Source of the DNA: an uncultured bacterium
GTDB taxonomy: Bacteria > Myxococcota_A > Polyangia > Polyangiales > Houyiibacteriaceae
Length of the DNA stretch: 64,000 nucleotides
Direction: 5' to 3'
Assembly: GCA_938024995.1 (NCBI GenBank)
Contig: CALJDU010000024.1
Coordinates: 62,001-126,000, forward strand
The notes under the pieces were generated by a model. It worked only from the letters and a program-made list of their open reading frames with translations, searched no databases and was not told the DNA's origin. Shown piece after piece: positions 1-8,783 of this stretch. The first letter of the stretch is position 1; each line of letters opens with the position of its first letter. A program made the position numbers and the translations under genes.

Positions 1-149
1 CTGAGCGTTCGGCTCCGGGAACTCGGGCTCCGCTGAGCTCGCGTCCGTTCCGTCACGCCACCTCGTCACAGCTGTTGGGTGCACCCAACACCGCTTCGAC
101 GAAAGCCATCACGATCCCGCCCGGAACGCTTGTTGCTGTTCTCTTCGGC
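1..149. other. Left edge of window, no gene recognised
   Basis: The first 149 bases hold no supportable gene. An ATG at 75 is in frame with the following lipoprotein gene, but the residues it would add before the signal peptide have no secretory character, so the stretch is probably upstream region or the end of something outside the window. Confidence 0.5.
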
Positions 150-1802
150 GTGAGACGTCGACACCTTCCCCTTCTTTTCGTGGTCTCCGCGCTCATGAGC
201 GGTTGCCTGGGCGAAGTCGAGGATCCCAAGAACACGCGGGACGACTTTGAGCGCCCGCGCGGAACTGACCCGACCCCCGAGACGCGCTGCGTCGAGCTGC
301 CTCCACAGGAGACCGGGATCCGTCTCTTGCGCAACGACGAGATCCGCGCGGTGCTCCTCGGCTCGTTTGGAGAGGCGCTCTTCGCCGAGGTCGAGGGGAG
401 CTTCGCGCTGCTCGGAGACGACGCGATCATCGACTCGATTCGAGGGGTTGAGCGTCACGCGACCGACAACCACGCGCTCTTCCTCGCGCAGATCACCCAA
501 GCCATCGCGCTCCGCGTCGACGCGCAACACGATTCTGGCGAGCTCACCGGCTGCGACATCATGGAGGACGCTTGCTTCGAGCGCCTGGTGCAGAAGTGGT
601 CGGCGCCCCTCTACCGTCGACCGCTCACGGCCGAGGAAGCCGCTGAGCTGCGCGAGATCCACAATGACGAATCCATCGGCGCGGTGGCCGCGTTCCTGTT
701 GCTCTCGCCGAGCTCACTCTTCCTGATGGATCTCGGCGGCGAAGCGGCGGACGACGTCTTCGCGGTCATCCCCGAAGAGCGCGCCGCCGCGATCAGCTTC
801 GCGCTCATCGGTCAGCCGCCTTCCGCCGAGTTCGTCACCGCCGTGACGCGTGCCGGCGACGACTACGACGCGCTCGTCGACGCCGCGCGCGCGCTCGACG
901 AAGAGGCGCTCACGACCAAGGTGGACGAGCTGCTGACGTTCTACTTGGGCCCGCGCGCCTTCCCGCGGGTCAACGCGCCGGACGACCTGCTTGATGGGCT
1001 CCCGCGCGATGGGCTCTCGGAGGAGATGCGCGGCGAGCTGGTTCGCTTCCTCGCCGATGTCACGGCGCACGAGGGAAACCAGTTTGAGCGGCTGATGACG
1101 TCGACCCTCGCCTTTCCCGAAACGGATCGCGTGGCCGCGCTCTACGGACTCGACGCAGCGCACCCAGAGGGGATCGAGGTCCCCGATCGGCCTGGCGTTG
1201 TCTTGCGCGCCGCGATGCTCTCGGAAGGTCAGCACGACACCTCACCGATCTTGCGCGGCCTCTTCGTGATGGAGCGCATGCTCTGTCGGCACCTCGGGCT
1301 CCCCGATCCCGAAGCGGTGCAGGCGCGTCTCGCGGAGGTCAACACCGACGCGCGAACCCAGTCGACGCGAGAGCGCATTCAGATCGTCACGGGCGCGCCG
1401 CAATGCGCGACGTGTCACGACGCCATCAACCCTTTTGGCTACGCACTGGAAGCGTTCGACCCGCTCGGTCGTCCTCGGGACCGCGAGGTGGTCTACGAAG
1501 ACCACGAACCCGTCGCGGAACACGAGATCGACACCGCGGTGGTCTTGCCCAACGGAGAAGAGGTCAGCGGTGCAGAAGAGATGGCCTGGAGCGTCGCGGG
1601 TGACGAAGACGCCGCGAACTGCTTCGCGGAGCGAGCGGTCGAGCAAGTCCGCCTCCGAAGCGCCGAGCGTGGTGACCTCTGCACTCAGCGGGCGGCCCGG
1701 CTCGCGCTCACCGGTGAGCGCGCGTCCCTCGCCGATGCCTTGATCGCTGCGACCGTGACCCACGCCCTACGAGATCGCGTCGCGCCGGAGGAGACCCCAT
1801 GA
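150..1802 (+). CDS. DUF1592/DUF1588/DUF1585 domain lipoprotein (c-type haem motif)
   Basis: A 550-residue lipoprotein of the DUF1595/DUF1592/DUF1588/DUF1585 family, which is common in Planctomycetes and Myxococcota and of unproven biochemical role. The GTG at 150 is preferred over the in-frame ATG at 75, because it directly opens a compact lipoprotein signal peptide (MRRR, hydrophobic stretch, lipobox LMSGC with Cys19). An R-R-P-L-T-A-E-E segment near residue 156 is typical of DUF1595. A DUF1588-like block with S-P-I-L-R-G is followed by Cys419-x-x-Cys422-His423, a c-type haem signature, and N-P-F-G-Y; a DUF1585-like tail closes the protein. Its stop overlaps the start of the DUF1552 gene by ATGA, the classic pairing of these two families. 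The protein is probably periplasmic or outer-membrane attached. Family call is firm; function is not known. Confidence 0.88.
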   Translation: MRRRHLPLLFVVSALMSGCLGEVEDPKNTRDDFERPRGTDPTPETRCVELPPQETGIRLLRNDEIRAVLLGSFGEALFAEVEGSFALLGDDAIIDSIRGVERHATDNHALFLAQITQAIALRVDAQHDSGELTGCDIMEDACFERLVQKWSAPLYRRPLTAEEAAELREIHNDESIGAVAAFLLLSPSSLFLMDLGGEAADDVFAVIPEERAAAISFALIGQPPSAEFVTAVTRAGDDYDALVDAARALDEEALTTKVDELLTFYLGPRAFPRVNAPDDLLDGLPRDGLSEEMRGELVRFLADVTAHEGNQFERLMTSTLAFPETDRVAALYGLDAAHPEGIEVPDRPGVVLRAAMLSEGQHDTSPILRGLFVMERMLCRHLGLPDPEAVQARLAEVNTDARTQSTRERIQIVTGAPQCATCHDAINPFGYALEAFDPLGRPRDREVVYEDHEPVAEHEIDTAVVLPNGEEVSGAEEMAWSVAGDEDAANCFAERAVEQVRLRSAERGDLCTQRAARLALTGERASLADALIAATVTHALRDRVAPEETP

Positions 1803-3307
1803 AGAGACTCTCGCGTCGGAACTTCCTCCGGACCACCTCGCTCGCGGCGGCCAGCGCAGCTCCGCTGCTCGCCGGTCTACGCCGAGTCGCGCATGCGCAA
1901 GCCGCGCCTCAACGGATCGTCTTCATCGTGTCGCGAAACGGCGTCTGGGACGACAACTTCTTCACCAGTCCGGAACGGACGACGCCGGTGGCGCGCGGCT
2001 TGGTCGGAGAGCTCGGGCGCTCGCCGATCATCGGGAGCGCGTTCGACGGGTTACGTGATCGGATGACCGTTGTGCGCGGGCTCGACGGACTCTTCACGAT
2101 GGGGCACGGGCGCTCTGCGCCGCTCTGCGCGTCCAACACCCCAGACTCTGTCTACCGACCGCCGCTCCGCCCTTGGTCGATCGATGAGGTCTTGGCGGAC
2201 TCGCGCGCGTTCTACCCGACCGATCCCGTCACGCGACTGCTCCGACTCTCTGTATCCAACCGGCCGCGGACCTATAACAACTCATGGTCGTGGAGGATGG
2301 TCGGAGGGGAGCCGCTCCAGTCGCCGACGATGGCGTTCGAGGCGGCGTATGCGTCGCTGATGGGACTCTTCCCCACGCGCCCACCTCCGCCAACCGAACC
2401 GACCGAGCCGACCGAGCCGACCGAGCCGACCGAACCGACCGAGCCGGCGCGTCCAACGCCCAACTACGTCGCCGCCGCGCTCGCCCGTGTCGAAGGTCGC
2501 TATCGCGAGCTCGGGCGCTCTCCACGCATCGGAGCACAAGACCGTCGTCGGCTCGAGAGCCACCTGGAGTCACTCATCGTAGCGGGGCGACGTTTCAACT
2601 CCGCTCCGATGACGCCACCGATGCCGCCGTCCACGACACCGCCTGACGGGGATCTACGTGAGCCCGCCTGTGTCGCCCCGGAACCGTCGTCGCCGGGCGA
2701 CGTACGCACACGGATCGATGCGACGATCGATCTCCTGACCGGCGCGCTCGCCTGCGATCTCACCCGCGTCGCCACCCTCGACTTCTGCGAAGCCTCCGAC
2801 ATCCCGGATGACGCCCAGTGGCACGAAGAGTCGCACTACCCTGAGGTGAGCGAACATGGCCCCGGCGGACTGCTCCCATACTCCCAGTTCGTCGCCGATC
2901 GGGTCGCTCGCTTCATCCGGCGTCTCGACGAGAGCCTTGACGTGGATGGTCGCTCGCTTCTCGACAACACCCTGGTCGTGTTCTTGAACGAGCTCGGGTG
3001 GGGAAACGCGCACGACTCTGTCAGCATGCCGATTCTGCTCGCCGGGGGTCGCGATCGCGTGAACCTCGGACACGAGTACGACTTCCGCCGAGACCTCCCC
3101 CCGTCGGGCGACCCGCTCGTGCTCAAGCGACGCGGGCTTCCCTACAACTGGTTCATGTCCTCGCTCTTCGCGGCGCACGGCGTCGAGGCGAGCGCGTACG
3201 AAAAGTTCGGCAGCGGCCAAGGCTTCGGACAGTGGGACGACCCGAACGGGAACTACACTACGTTGACCCACGAGCGACGGGTGGTCCTTCCGTTCGTGCG
3301 GACCTGA
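1799..3307 (+). CDS. DUF1552 family Tat-exported protein
   Basis: A 502-residue DUF1552 protein. The N-terminus is a twin-arginine signal (S-R-R-N-F-L-R at residues 5-11, then an Ala/Leu-rich segment ending near AHAQA), so the folded protein should be exported to the periplasm. DUF1552 proteins have a fold related to alkaline phosphatase/sulfatase-like proteins, but no activity is established. The C-terminal half carries the conserved block around GHEYDFRRDLPPSG and the L-P-Y-N segment. Near residues 198-216 there is a low-complexity proline-rich linker made of Pro-Thr-Glu triplets, encoded by 9-bp tandem repeats. The gene is translationally coupled (ATGA) to the DUF1592/1588/1585 gene just upstream, as in many Myxococcota and Planctomycetes, suggesting that the two act together at the cell surface. 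Confidence 0.88.
   Translation: MKRLSRRNFLRTTSLAAASAAPLLAGLRRVAHAQAAPQRIVFIVSRNGVWDDNFFTSPERTTPVARGLVGELGRSPIIGSAFDGLRDRMTVVRGLDGLFTMGHGRSAPLCASNTPDSVYRPPLRPWSIDEVLADSRAFYPTDPVTRLLRLSVSNRPRTYNNSWSWRMVGGEPLQSPTMAFEAAYASLMGLFPTRPPPPTEPTEPTEPTEPTEPTEPARPTPNYVAAALARVEGRYRELGRSPRIGAQDRRRLESHLESLIVAGRRFNSAPMTPPMPPSTTPPDGDLREPACVAPEPSSPGDVRTRIDATIDLLTGALACDLTRVATLDFCEASDIPDDAQWHEESHYPEVSEHGPGGLLPYSQFVADRVARFIRRLDESLDVDGRSLLDNTLVVFLNELGWGNAHDSVSMPILLAGGRDRVNLGHEYDFRRDLPPSGDPLVLKRRGLPYNWFMSSLFAAHGVEASAYEKFGSGQGFGQWDDPNGNYTTLTHERRVVLPFVRT
2393..2446 (+). repeat. 9-bp tandem repeat coding for a Pro-Thr-Glu linker
   Basis: Six consecutive 9-bp units (accgagccg, with accgaaccg variants) lie inside the DUF1552 gene and encode a (P-T-E)n linker. 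The units are almost identical at DNA level, so the copy number may vary between strains without breaking the frame. Confidence 0.85.
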
Positions 3308-3308
3308 G

Positions 3309-4835
3309 CTACTCGAGGTTGACCAGTGGGAGCTCTCCGCCGCGATCGACCAACATCGGGCTCGCGCGCATCGGGCTCGCGCGCATCCGGCTCACGCGCA
3401 TCAGGCTCGCGCGCATCGGGCTCGCGCGCATCGGGCTCACGCGCACGCGAGCTCGCCGACGATGGCGCGGGTTGCTGACTTCCATTGCCGCGCGCGGTGC
3501 GGGTGGCTCGCTCGGATCTTCAGCGGCGACCTCGTCCACGTTCTCGGCGCCGTCCTCGACGCGATCTTCTCGCGCGTTCGCGACCGGTTCGCGCCGACGC
3601 GCGTGGCTCGGCGCCGTCTCTTCTGGCGCGACCTCCCGCGCGACCTCGCCCTCCTCGCTCATCGTCGTCTGCCGTGACCAATACGCACCGAACGCCATCG
3701 CTCCGATCAGGGCGAGACACGACGCGACCACGATTTGCCACGGCGGCATTCCGCGGGCCGTGAGAACCTCGGCTTGCGGCGCGACGTCATGAACAATCTC
3801 CACATCGTCGAGCAGCGCGTTGGCGTCGCCGGGAAGCGAGACCGTTCGTTCCTTGCGGCTGTGCTTCGGCGACGACATCGTCTCGATGCCATCGGCGGAA
3901 CCGCGGCGGCGACGGCTGGCGTAGCGCGTCGGCGTGATCTCCACGCGTTCGCCGATGTCCCGCGGCTCCAAGAGACGGGCGTCAGGAACCGCATCGAGGA
4001 GCTGCCGGCGAAACAATCCTGCGCTCGCGACTCGCTCTTCCGGATTCGCGGCCAGCGCGGAAACGATGACTTCTTGAAGGCGCTCGGGCACGTCATCGCT
4101 CAGCGCCGGAACCTGCCCGCTGCGCGTCATGCGCAAGAGCTCGGCGTCGGAGCGGCCGACGTACATTCGCTGGTTCATCACCAGCTCCCACAGCACCACC
4201 GCGAGGGAGTAGATGTCGGAGCGAGCGTCGAGCTCCTGCAGATGCGCTTGCTCCGGCGACATGTATCCGAACTTGCCTTTGAGGGTCAAAGACCCCGTGA
4301 CCGTGCCCTCGCTCGCCTTCGCCACACCAAAGTCGCAGACCTTGGCGTGACCATCACGGGAGACCAGGATGTTGTGTGGGCTAACATCGCGGTGAACGAT
4401 GTGCAGCAACTCCCCACTCGGTCCGGTCGCGTCATGGGCCGCTTGAAGCCCCAGCGCGACGTCGGCCACGATGCGAACCGCGATTGCGATCGAGAGCGGT
4501 TCTTTTCGCTTTCGCGCGTGGCGGCCCATCGCCGAGAGCGACACCCCGTCGACGTACTCCATCGCGAGCGCGAGGATCTCCTCTTCCTCGAAGAGCTCGT
4601 AAACCTGGACCACGTTGGGGTGATCGATCTGCGCGGCGAGACGCGCTTCGCGAAGAAAGAGGCGCGCGAACTTCGGGTCCTCGACCAAGCTCTCGCGGAC
4701 GACCTTGAGCACCGCGACTTTCTGAAACCCGCCCGGACCGTCTCGGCGCACGCGGTAGACCTCCGCCATTCCGCCGCGACCGATGGGATCGTCGACGACG
4801 TAAGCGCCGAGCCGGTCTCCTCGTTGGAACAACAC
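3309..4835 (-). CDS. Membrane-anchored Hanks-type Ser/Thr protein kinase
   Basis: A 508-residue eukaryote-like Ser/Thr kinase of the PknB type, phosphorylating proteins with ATP from the cytoplasmic face. The GTG at 4835 is chosen because the kinase fold starts immediately after it (GRGGMAEVY glycine loop); the frame stays open upstream, but the extra residues are Arg/Glu-rich and would overlap the divergent gene. Visible motifs: VAVLKV (catalytic Lys), HRDVSPHN loop, DFG (C-D-F-G-V-A-K), M-S-P-E-Q-A and D-I-Y-S-L. After the kinase domain come a basic juxtamembrane region and one transmembrane helix (WQIVVASCLALIGAMAFGAYW), then an acidic then basic extracytoplasmic tail. The last 40 residues are a Met-Arg-Ala-Ser-Pro type repeat without recognisable sensor domain. 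The divergent TPR gene starts only 24 bp away, so the two are probably co-controlled. Confidence 0.93.
   Translation of the reverse strand: MLFQRGDRLGAYVVDDPIGRGGMAEVYRVRRDGPGGFQKVAVLKVVRESLVEDPKFARLFLREARLAAQIDHPNVVQVYELFEEEEILALAMEYVDGVSLSAMGRHARKRKEPLSIAIAVRIVADVALGLQAAHDATGPSGELLHIVHRDVSPHNILVSRDGHAKVCDFGVAKASEGTVTGSLTLKGKFGYMSPEQAHLQELDARSDIYSLAVVLWELVMNQRMYVGRSDAELLRMTRSGQVPALSDDVPERLQEVIVSALAANPEERVASAGLFRRQLLDAVPDARLLEPRDIGERVEITPTRYASRRRRGSADGIETMSSPKHSRKERTVSLPGDANALLDDVEIVHDVAPQAEVLTARGMPPWQIVVASCLALIGAMAFGAYWSRQTTMSEEGEVAREVAPEETAPSHARRREPVANAREDRVEDGAENVDEVAAEDPSEPPAPRAAMEVSNPRHRRRARVRVSPMRASPMRASLMRVSRMRASPMRASPMLVDRGGELPLVNLE
3355..3444 (-). repeat. 15-bp tandem repeat in the kinase C-terminus
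   Basis: Six 15-bp units (plus-strand atcgggctcgcgcgc with single-base variants) encode the (M-R-A-S-P)n tail of the kinase on the minus strand. The repeat is in frame and could expand or contract. Confidence 0.85.
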
Positions 4836-4859
4836 GTCGGTAGCGTACCGAATCCCACG
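4836..4859. promoter_or_regulatory. 24-bp divergent start region with palindrome
   Basis: Only 24 bp separate the kinase start (GTG, minus strand) from the TPR-protein start (TTG, plus strand). At 4838-4850 lies the palindrome cggta-gcg-taccg, exact in its arms. No Shine-Dalgarno sequence is visible for either gene. On both strands the palindrome supplies a TA(N3)T-like element at a distance compatible with a leaderless promoter. It may be a shared bidirectional promoter or operator; this is inference from position and symmetry only. Confidence 0.35.
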
Positions 4860-5615
4860 TTGTTCCGTCGAAGGCTTGTTGGTCTCGTTGGCGCGTTCTT
4901 CTTCGCCGCGTTCTCTCTCTTCGCGGTCACGCCCTACGCGCACGCGCAGGAGACCGATTCACGCGCGGCGCTCAACCGCGGTATCGAGGCGGCCGAAGAG
5001 GAACGATGGGAAGAAGCGCTGGCCGAGTTTGAGCGCGCGTATGCGCTCGACCCGCGCCCGGCGCTCCGGCTCAACATCGCGACCGCCCGGGCAGAGCTCG
5101 GTCAGCTCCTCGCGGCGAGAGCGGCGTACGAAGCGATCCTCTCGTCCACCGAGAGCGACGCGATGCGTGACGCGGCGGAGCGGGGGCTGAGCATCGTCGA
5201 CGAGCGCGTCCCTACCTTGCGCGTGGAGGCGACCTCAGGGCAGCCCACCGCGCTTGAGATCGATGGCCGTAGCCACCGACTGCGGACGCGCGTGGACCTC
5301 GACCCCGGCGAGCACTTGGTCGTGGTGACGTTTCCGCAAGGTCGGACGCGACTCACCGTCAACCTCGCGGTCGGCGACCAACGAGACGTCGCGATTGGGC
5401 CACCGCCCCTCGTGCCAGGAAGCGCGCTCGCGCGTCAGGAGCCGCCCGCTCCGGAGCTCGATGGAGGTGTCCCGGACCGCTCTCGGGTCCGTCGTCGGCG
5501 CGCGATTTTGATCACCGCGGGGCTCGTCCTCGCTGGCGGGGCGGTCGCCGCGGTGCTCCTCACACGGCAACCGGACGGCCTCGATCTCAACGGCGGATCG
5601 GTACAGGTCGAGTGA
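4860..5615 (+). CDS. Exported TPR protein with C-terminal membrane anchor
   Basis: A 251-residue protein with an N-terminal signal peptide (FRRRLVGLVGAFFFAAFSLF, then AHAQ), a tetratricopeptide-like helical region (about residues 22-110, with R-G-I-E-A-A-E-E-E-R-W-E-E-A and Y-A-L-D-P-R-P-A-L-R), a beta-rich PEGA-like domain and a C-terminal hydrophobic helix (AILITAGLVLAGGAVAAVLL). This design, common in Myxococcota, is usually found next to Ser/Thr kinases and is thought to serve in envelope scaffolding. No ATG or GTG precedes the signal peptide; TTG at 4860 is the only sensible start. The same frame is open back to 3735, but there it merely mirrors the kinase. The stop overlaps the RCC1 lipoprotein gene, so they form an operon. 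Confidence 0.8.
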   Translation: MFRRRLVGLVGAFFFAAFSLFAVTPYAHAQETDSRAALNRGIEAAEEERWEEALAEFERAYALDPRPALRLNIATARAELGQLLAARAAYEAILSSTESDAMRDAAERGLSIVDERVPTLRVEATSGQPTALEIDGRSHRLRTRVDLDPGEHLVVVTFPQGRTRLTVNLAVGDQRDVAIGPPPLVPGSALARQEPPAPELDGGVPDRSRVRRRRAILITAGLVLAGGAVAAVLLTRQPDGLDLNGGSVQVE

Positions 5616-7420
5616 TGTTCGCGAAGACGCTCCCTGTGCTGGCCGCGATCCTCATCGTGAGCCCAATCGTCGGCGGATGCCAAGACGCCCCCGCGACGTT
5701 GGTCGTACGCGTCACGAGCGACCTCGAGGTCGACGCGATTGTGGTTCGCGCTGCGGGCCCGCGGATGCGTCGCTCCTTGTCGATCGGGGAGCGGCGTGTT
5801 GTGGATGTACCGTTCCCGATCGAGGTCGCGCTCGAGACCGAACGGGATCCCGACCTCGCCGTGACCATCGACGTGATCGCGGAGCGGAGCGGGGAACCCG
5901 ACCTGACGCGGCGCTTCGAGACATTCATCACCCGCGAGACGCGCGTCTTGGCGGTTCACTTCAGTGACGACTGTCTCGCCTGCGCGCCCACTCAGCGCTG
6001 CGCGCCTGGTTGCCCGGAACAAGAGCCGATCCCCGCCGGCTCGCTTCCGCTCTATGGACCGAACCCAACGGGAGACGGCGGAGTCGACGAAGGCGACGCA
6101 ACGCCAGACACCGCGCCGGACACCGCGCCGGACACGCGAGACGCGTCGGTCGACACGACGTCTGACGCGGCCGACGACACCGGCGTCGACGCAGGTCCCT
6201 GCCCGGAAGGGGAACGCTGCACGGTCGCCGGAGCGGAGAACGCCACCGGAGTCTGCCGCGCGGAGATCTGCGAAGACCTCATGTGCGACGAAGGCTTCGG
6301 CGACTGTGACGGTGACCCTGGCTGCGAGACTCCGCTGGGCACGTCACGTAACTGTCGGCGCTGCGGCGAGACCTGCGAGTTCGCGTGCGAAGAAGGATGC
6401 GTCAACGTCGTCGGGCTCGCCGCGGGTCAATCGCACACTTGCGCGTCGACACGAACGGGTTCTCTTTACTGTTGGGGCGACCCGCTCGATGGCCGGATCG
6501 GGATCGACGCGACCGCCCCGGTCACCACGCCGACCCGCGTCCCGCTCGATGGCGAGGTCGTGCGGATCGCCGCGGGCGATCGTCACACCTGCGTGGCGCT
6601 GCGCGACGGCCGCGTCGCCTGCTTCGGCGCCAACGACGCGGGCCAGCTCGGCGACCCGGCAGCGCCGGGAGGACATCTCCCCGTCATCTCCACGCGCCTC
6701 TCGGACCCCACGTCGATGTGCGCCTCTGACACTTTCACCTGCATCGCGAACGCGAGCGCGGTGGATTGTTTCGGGACGTCCGCCGACGTCGACCTCGACG
6801 CGGCCATTCGGCCCGCGGTCACTGGCGACTACCACGTCGGATGCGGACCACGACACATGTGCGTCGGCGGCAACGGCGGCGGATACTGCCAGGGCGCAGA
6901 CGATGGGGCGCAGCTCGGGCTCCCGATGATGTTCGGGAGCAGTCGCGTAGAGCACATGGACGCAGGGGAGCTCCACTCGTGCGCGCTCGTGAACGAATCC
7001 GCCACGCGCCCCGGGGAGCTCTACTGCTGGGGCACGACCACCGATGGACAGATCGGACGCGACGACCAGCCCACCTACGGTCAGCCCTACACCCGCGAGC
7101 GTGGTCGCGCACCGTGGCGCGCTGCAGCGACCGGTGCCCGTCACACCTGCGCCATTCAGTCGAGCAGCGTGGTGCAATGCGTCGGACGTAACGACCGCGG
7201 TCAGCTTGGAAACCCGGACGACACGCTCGCGAACGCGGAGTGGCACGCCGCGCTCTTCCCCGCGCCCTATGCGCTCGCCCAAGACGTAACCGCCGGGGCG
7301 CACCATACGTGCGCGCTCGTCGATCCCGGGGCGGTCTTCTGCTGGGGCGCCAACGACGCTGGGCAGGTGGGGGACGGGAGCCGCGAGGACGCCCCCCGAC
7401 CGGTTCGCGTACGACGCTAG
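5612..7420 (+). CDS. RCC1-repeat lipoprotein
   Basis: A 602-residue lipoprotein. The signal peptide ends in a lipobox (IVGGC, Cys23). An N-terminal beta-type domain (about 24-125) resembles in layout the N-termini of the lipoproteins at 11650 and 51189. It is followed by a Thr-Pro-Asp-rich linker with D-T-A-P repeats, a Cys-rich patch (about 200-262), and then RCC1 (regulator of chromosome condensation) beta-propeller repeats to the end. Each RCC1 blade shows the pattern A-x-G-x-x-H-T-C-A followed by C-W-G-x-N-D-x-G-Q-x-G; at least six copies are visible. Bacterial RCC1 lipoproteins are surface propellers, presumably for binding; no enzyme function is expected. Start is GTG 5612 (overlapping GTGA with the TPR gene) or ATG 5615; both keep the gene coupled to its neighbour. 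Confidence 0.88.
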   Translation: MMFAKTLPVLAAILIVSPIVGGCQDAPATLVVRVTSDLEVDAIVVRAAGPRMRRSLSIGERRVVDVPFPIEVALETERDPDLAVTIDVIAERSGEPDLTRRFETFITRETRVLAVHFSDDCLACAPTQRCAPGCPEQEPIPAGSLPLYGPNPTGDGGVDEGDATPDTAPDTAPDTRDASVDTTSDAADDTGVDAGPCPEGERCTVAGAENATGVCRAEICEDLMCDEGFGDCDGDPGCETPLGTSRNCRRCGETCEFACEEGCVNVVGLAAGQSHTCASTRTGSLYCWGDPLDGRIGIDATAPVTTPTRVPLDGEVVRIAAGDRHTCVALRDGRVACFGANDAGQLGDPAAPGGHLPVISTRLSDPTSMCASDTFTCIANASAVDCFGTSADVDLDAAIRPAVTGDYHVGCGPRHMCVGGNGGGYCQGADDGAQLGLPMMFGSSRVEHMDAGELHSCALVNESATRPGELYCWGTTTDGQIGRDDQPTYGQPYTRERGRAPWRAAATGARHTCAIQSSSVVQCVGRNDRGQLGNPDDTLANAEWHAALFPAPYALAQDVTAGAHHTCALVDPGAVFCWGANDAGQVGDGSREDAPRPVRVRR

Positions 7421-7501
7421 CGCGCTCGAAACCACGAACCATTTTCCCAAACGTCCCAATTTGGGTCTTGTGGTCGCGGCGCGACTGGTCGACCAAACGA
7501 C

Positions 7502-8755
7502 ATGCGCAAGACTGTTCTCCTCCTGTTGTTCGTTCTTGGATGCGTCGTCGACTCAAGCGCCGTTGACGCGCCGCTGATCTACGGAGCGGACGACCGTGCT
7601 GAGGTCTACGAGTTGACGGATGCCGTCGAACGGGCAGCCGCGGAAGCGACCGTGGCCATGATCGACAGCAGCCTCGTGACCCGGACGCCACGCGGATACG
7701 ACATCGATCCATACGACACGTTTCAGTCGTACTACGGTCTCTGCGAAGGCGAGCCGTACCTCGACCAGCCGGTCCCTGCCGACTGCACCGGCTTCTTGGT
7801 CGCGCCCGATCTCATCGTCACGGCGGGTCACTGCATCACGAACCGCAGCTGTCGCTCCGCGACGTTCGTGTTTGGTTTTGAGATGCTGAACGCGACGACC
7901 CCGCGACTGAGCGTGGACGATGACGACGTCTACTCGTGCGACGGAATCGTGAGCCGCGTGAACAGCGGTACCAACGACTACGCGGTGGTCCGAATCGACC
8001 GCCCCGTCGTCGGCCGGACGCCCCTCGCCATTCGCCGTGAGGGTCGCATCGCGCTGGGCACCGAAGTGTTCGTCTCGGGACATCCCGCTGGGCTCCCCAT
8101 GAAAGTGGCCGGGGGAGCGAGCGTCATGGACAACAGCGCGCGCGATTACTTCGACGCCAACCTGGATGTGTACGCAGGCAACAGCGGGTCACCCGTGCTG
8201 AACCGCGACGGCGTCGTCGAGGGCATCCTGGTACGGGGCAACGAAGACTATGCGTACGACCGTCGCCGCGGCTGCTACACGACCGCGGAGTGCGCAGACT
8301 CAGGCTGCCCAGGATGGGAGAGCAGCACCCGGGCGACCAACTTCGCGGAGTTCGTTCCGGCCGGCCCCGTCGAACCACCAGAGCCCGATTGCGCACGTGA
8401 CGAAGAGTGTGACGACGGGAGCGCGTGCACGACCAATCGCTGCGTCGGCGGGAGCTGCGTTTCGGCGAGCGTCGTGTGCGATGACGGCAACGCCTGCACG
8501 AGCGACTCCTGCAACCCTGCCACCGGCTGCGATGCCACCGCGATCCGCTGCCCTGACGACGGTGACGCCTGCACGGTTGAGCTGTGCGATCCAGTTACGG
8601 GCTGCGGGAGCACGCCTGTCGAGTGCGGTCGAGGCGAGACGTGCAGCGCTGGAGAGTGCGTCGTGATCACATGCGCAGCCCGCCGAGAGTACTGCGAGTC
8701 CAACGACGACTGCTGCTCGGGGCGCTGTCACCGCCGACGGAACCGCTGCCGCTAA
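7502..8755 (+). CDS. Secreted trypsin-like/V8-type serine protease lipoprotein with Cys-rich tail
   Basis: A 417-residue lipoprotein protease. The signal ends in a lipobox (FVLGC). The catalytic triad of a chymotrypsin-fold (S1, V8-like) peptidase is visible: His110 in T-A-G-H-C, Asp159 in T-N-D-Y-A-V-V-R-I-D and Ser228 in G-N-S-G-S-P. The C-terminal 130 residues are cysteine-rich modules of the CxDxxxCTxxxC type (C-D-D-G-N-A-C-T-S-D-S-C and similar) ending in a separate CESNDDCCSGRC knot, a frequent appendage of myxobacterial secreted proteins. The protein probably cleaves substrates outside the cell while tethered by its lipid. It is a stand-alone gene; the 81-bp upstream gap holds the inverted repeats cccaatttggg and tggtcgacca, but no clear promoter consensus. 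Confidence 0.9.
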   Translation: MRKTVLLLLFVLGCVVDSSAVDAPLIYGADDRAEVYELTDAVERAAAEATVAMIDSSLVTRTPRGYDIDPYDTFQSYYGLCEGEPYLDQPVPADCTGFLVAPDLIVTAGHCITNRSCRSATFVFGFEMLNATTPRLSVDDDDVYSCDGIVSRVNSGTNDYAVVRIDRPVVGRTPLAIRREGRIALGTEVFVSGHPAGLPMKVAGGASVMDNSARDYFDANLDVYAGNSGSPVLNRDGVVEGILVRGNEDYAYDRRRGCYTTAECADSGCPGWESSTRATNFAEFVPAGPVEPPEPDCARDEECDDGSACTTNRCVGGSCVSASVVCDDGNACTSDSCNPATGCDATAIRCPDDGDACTVELCDPVTGCGSTPVECGRGETCSAGECVVITCAARREYCESNDDCCSGRCHRRRNRCR

Positions 8756-8783
8756 TCGCGGCCAACATTGATAAACTCGCGTG

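Noticed and set aside
3735..4859. Long open frame on the plus strand opposite the kinase
   Set aside because: It is continuous with the TPR gene but mirrors the kinase codons (His/Arg/Asp-rich translation); only the part from 4860 has a signal peptide and fold.
7455..7495. Small palindromes cccaatttggg and tggtcgacca upstream of the protease gene
   Set aside because: Too short to tell from chance in this composition; mentioned only with the gene.
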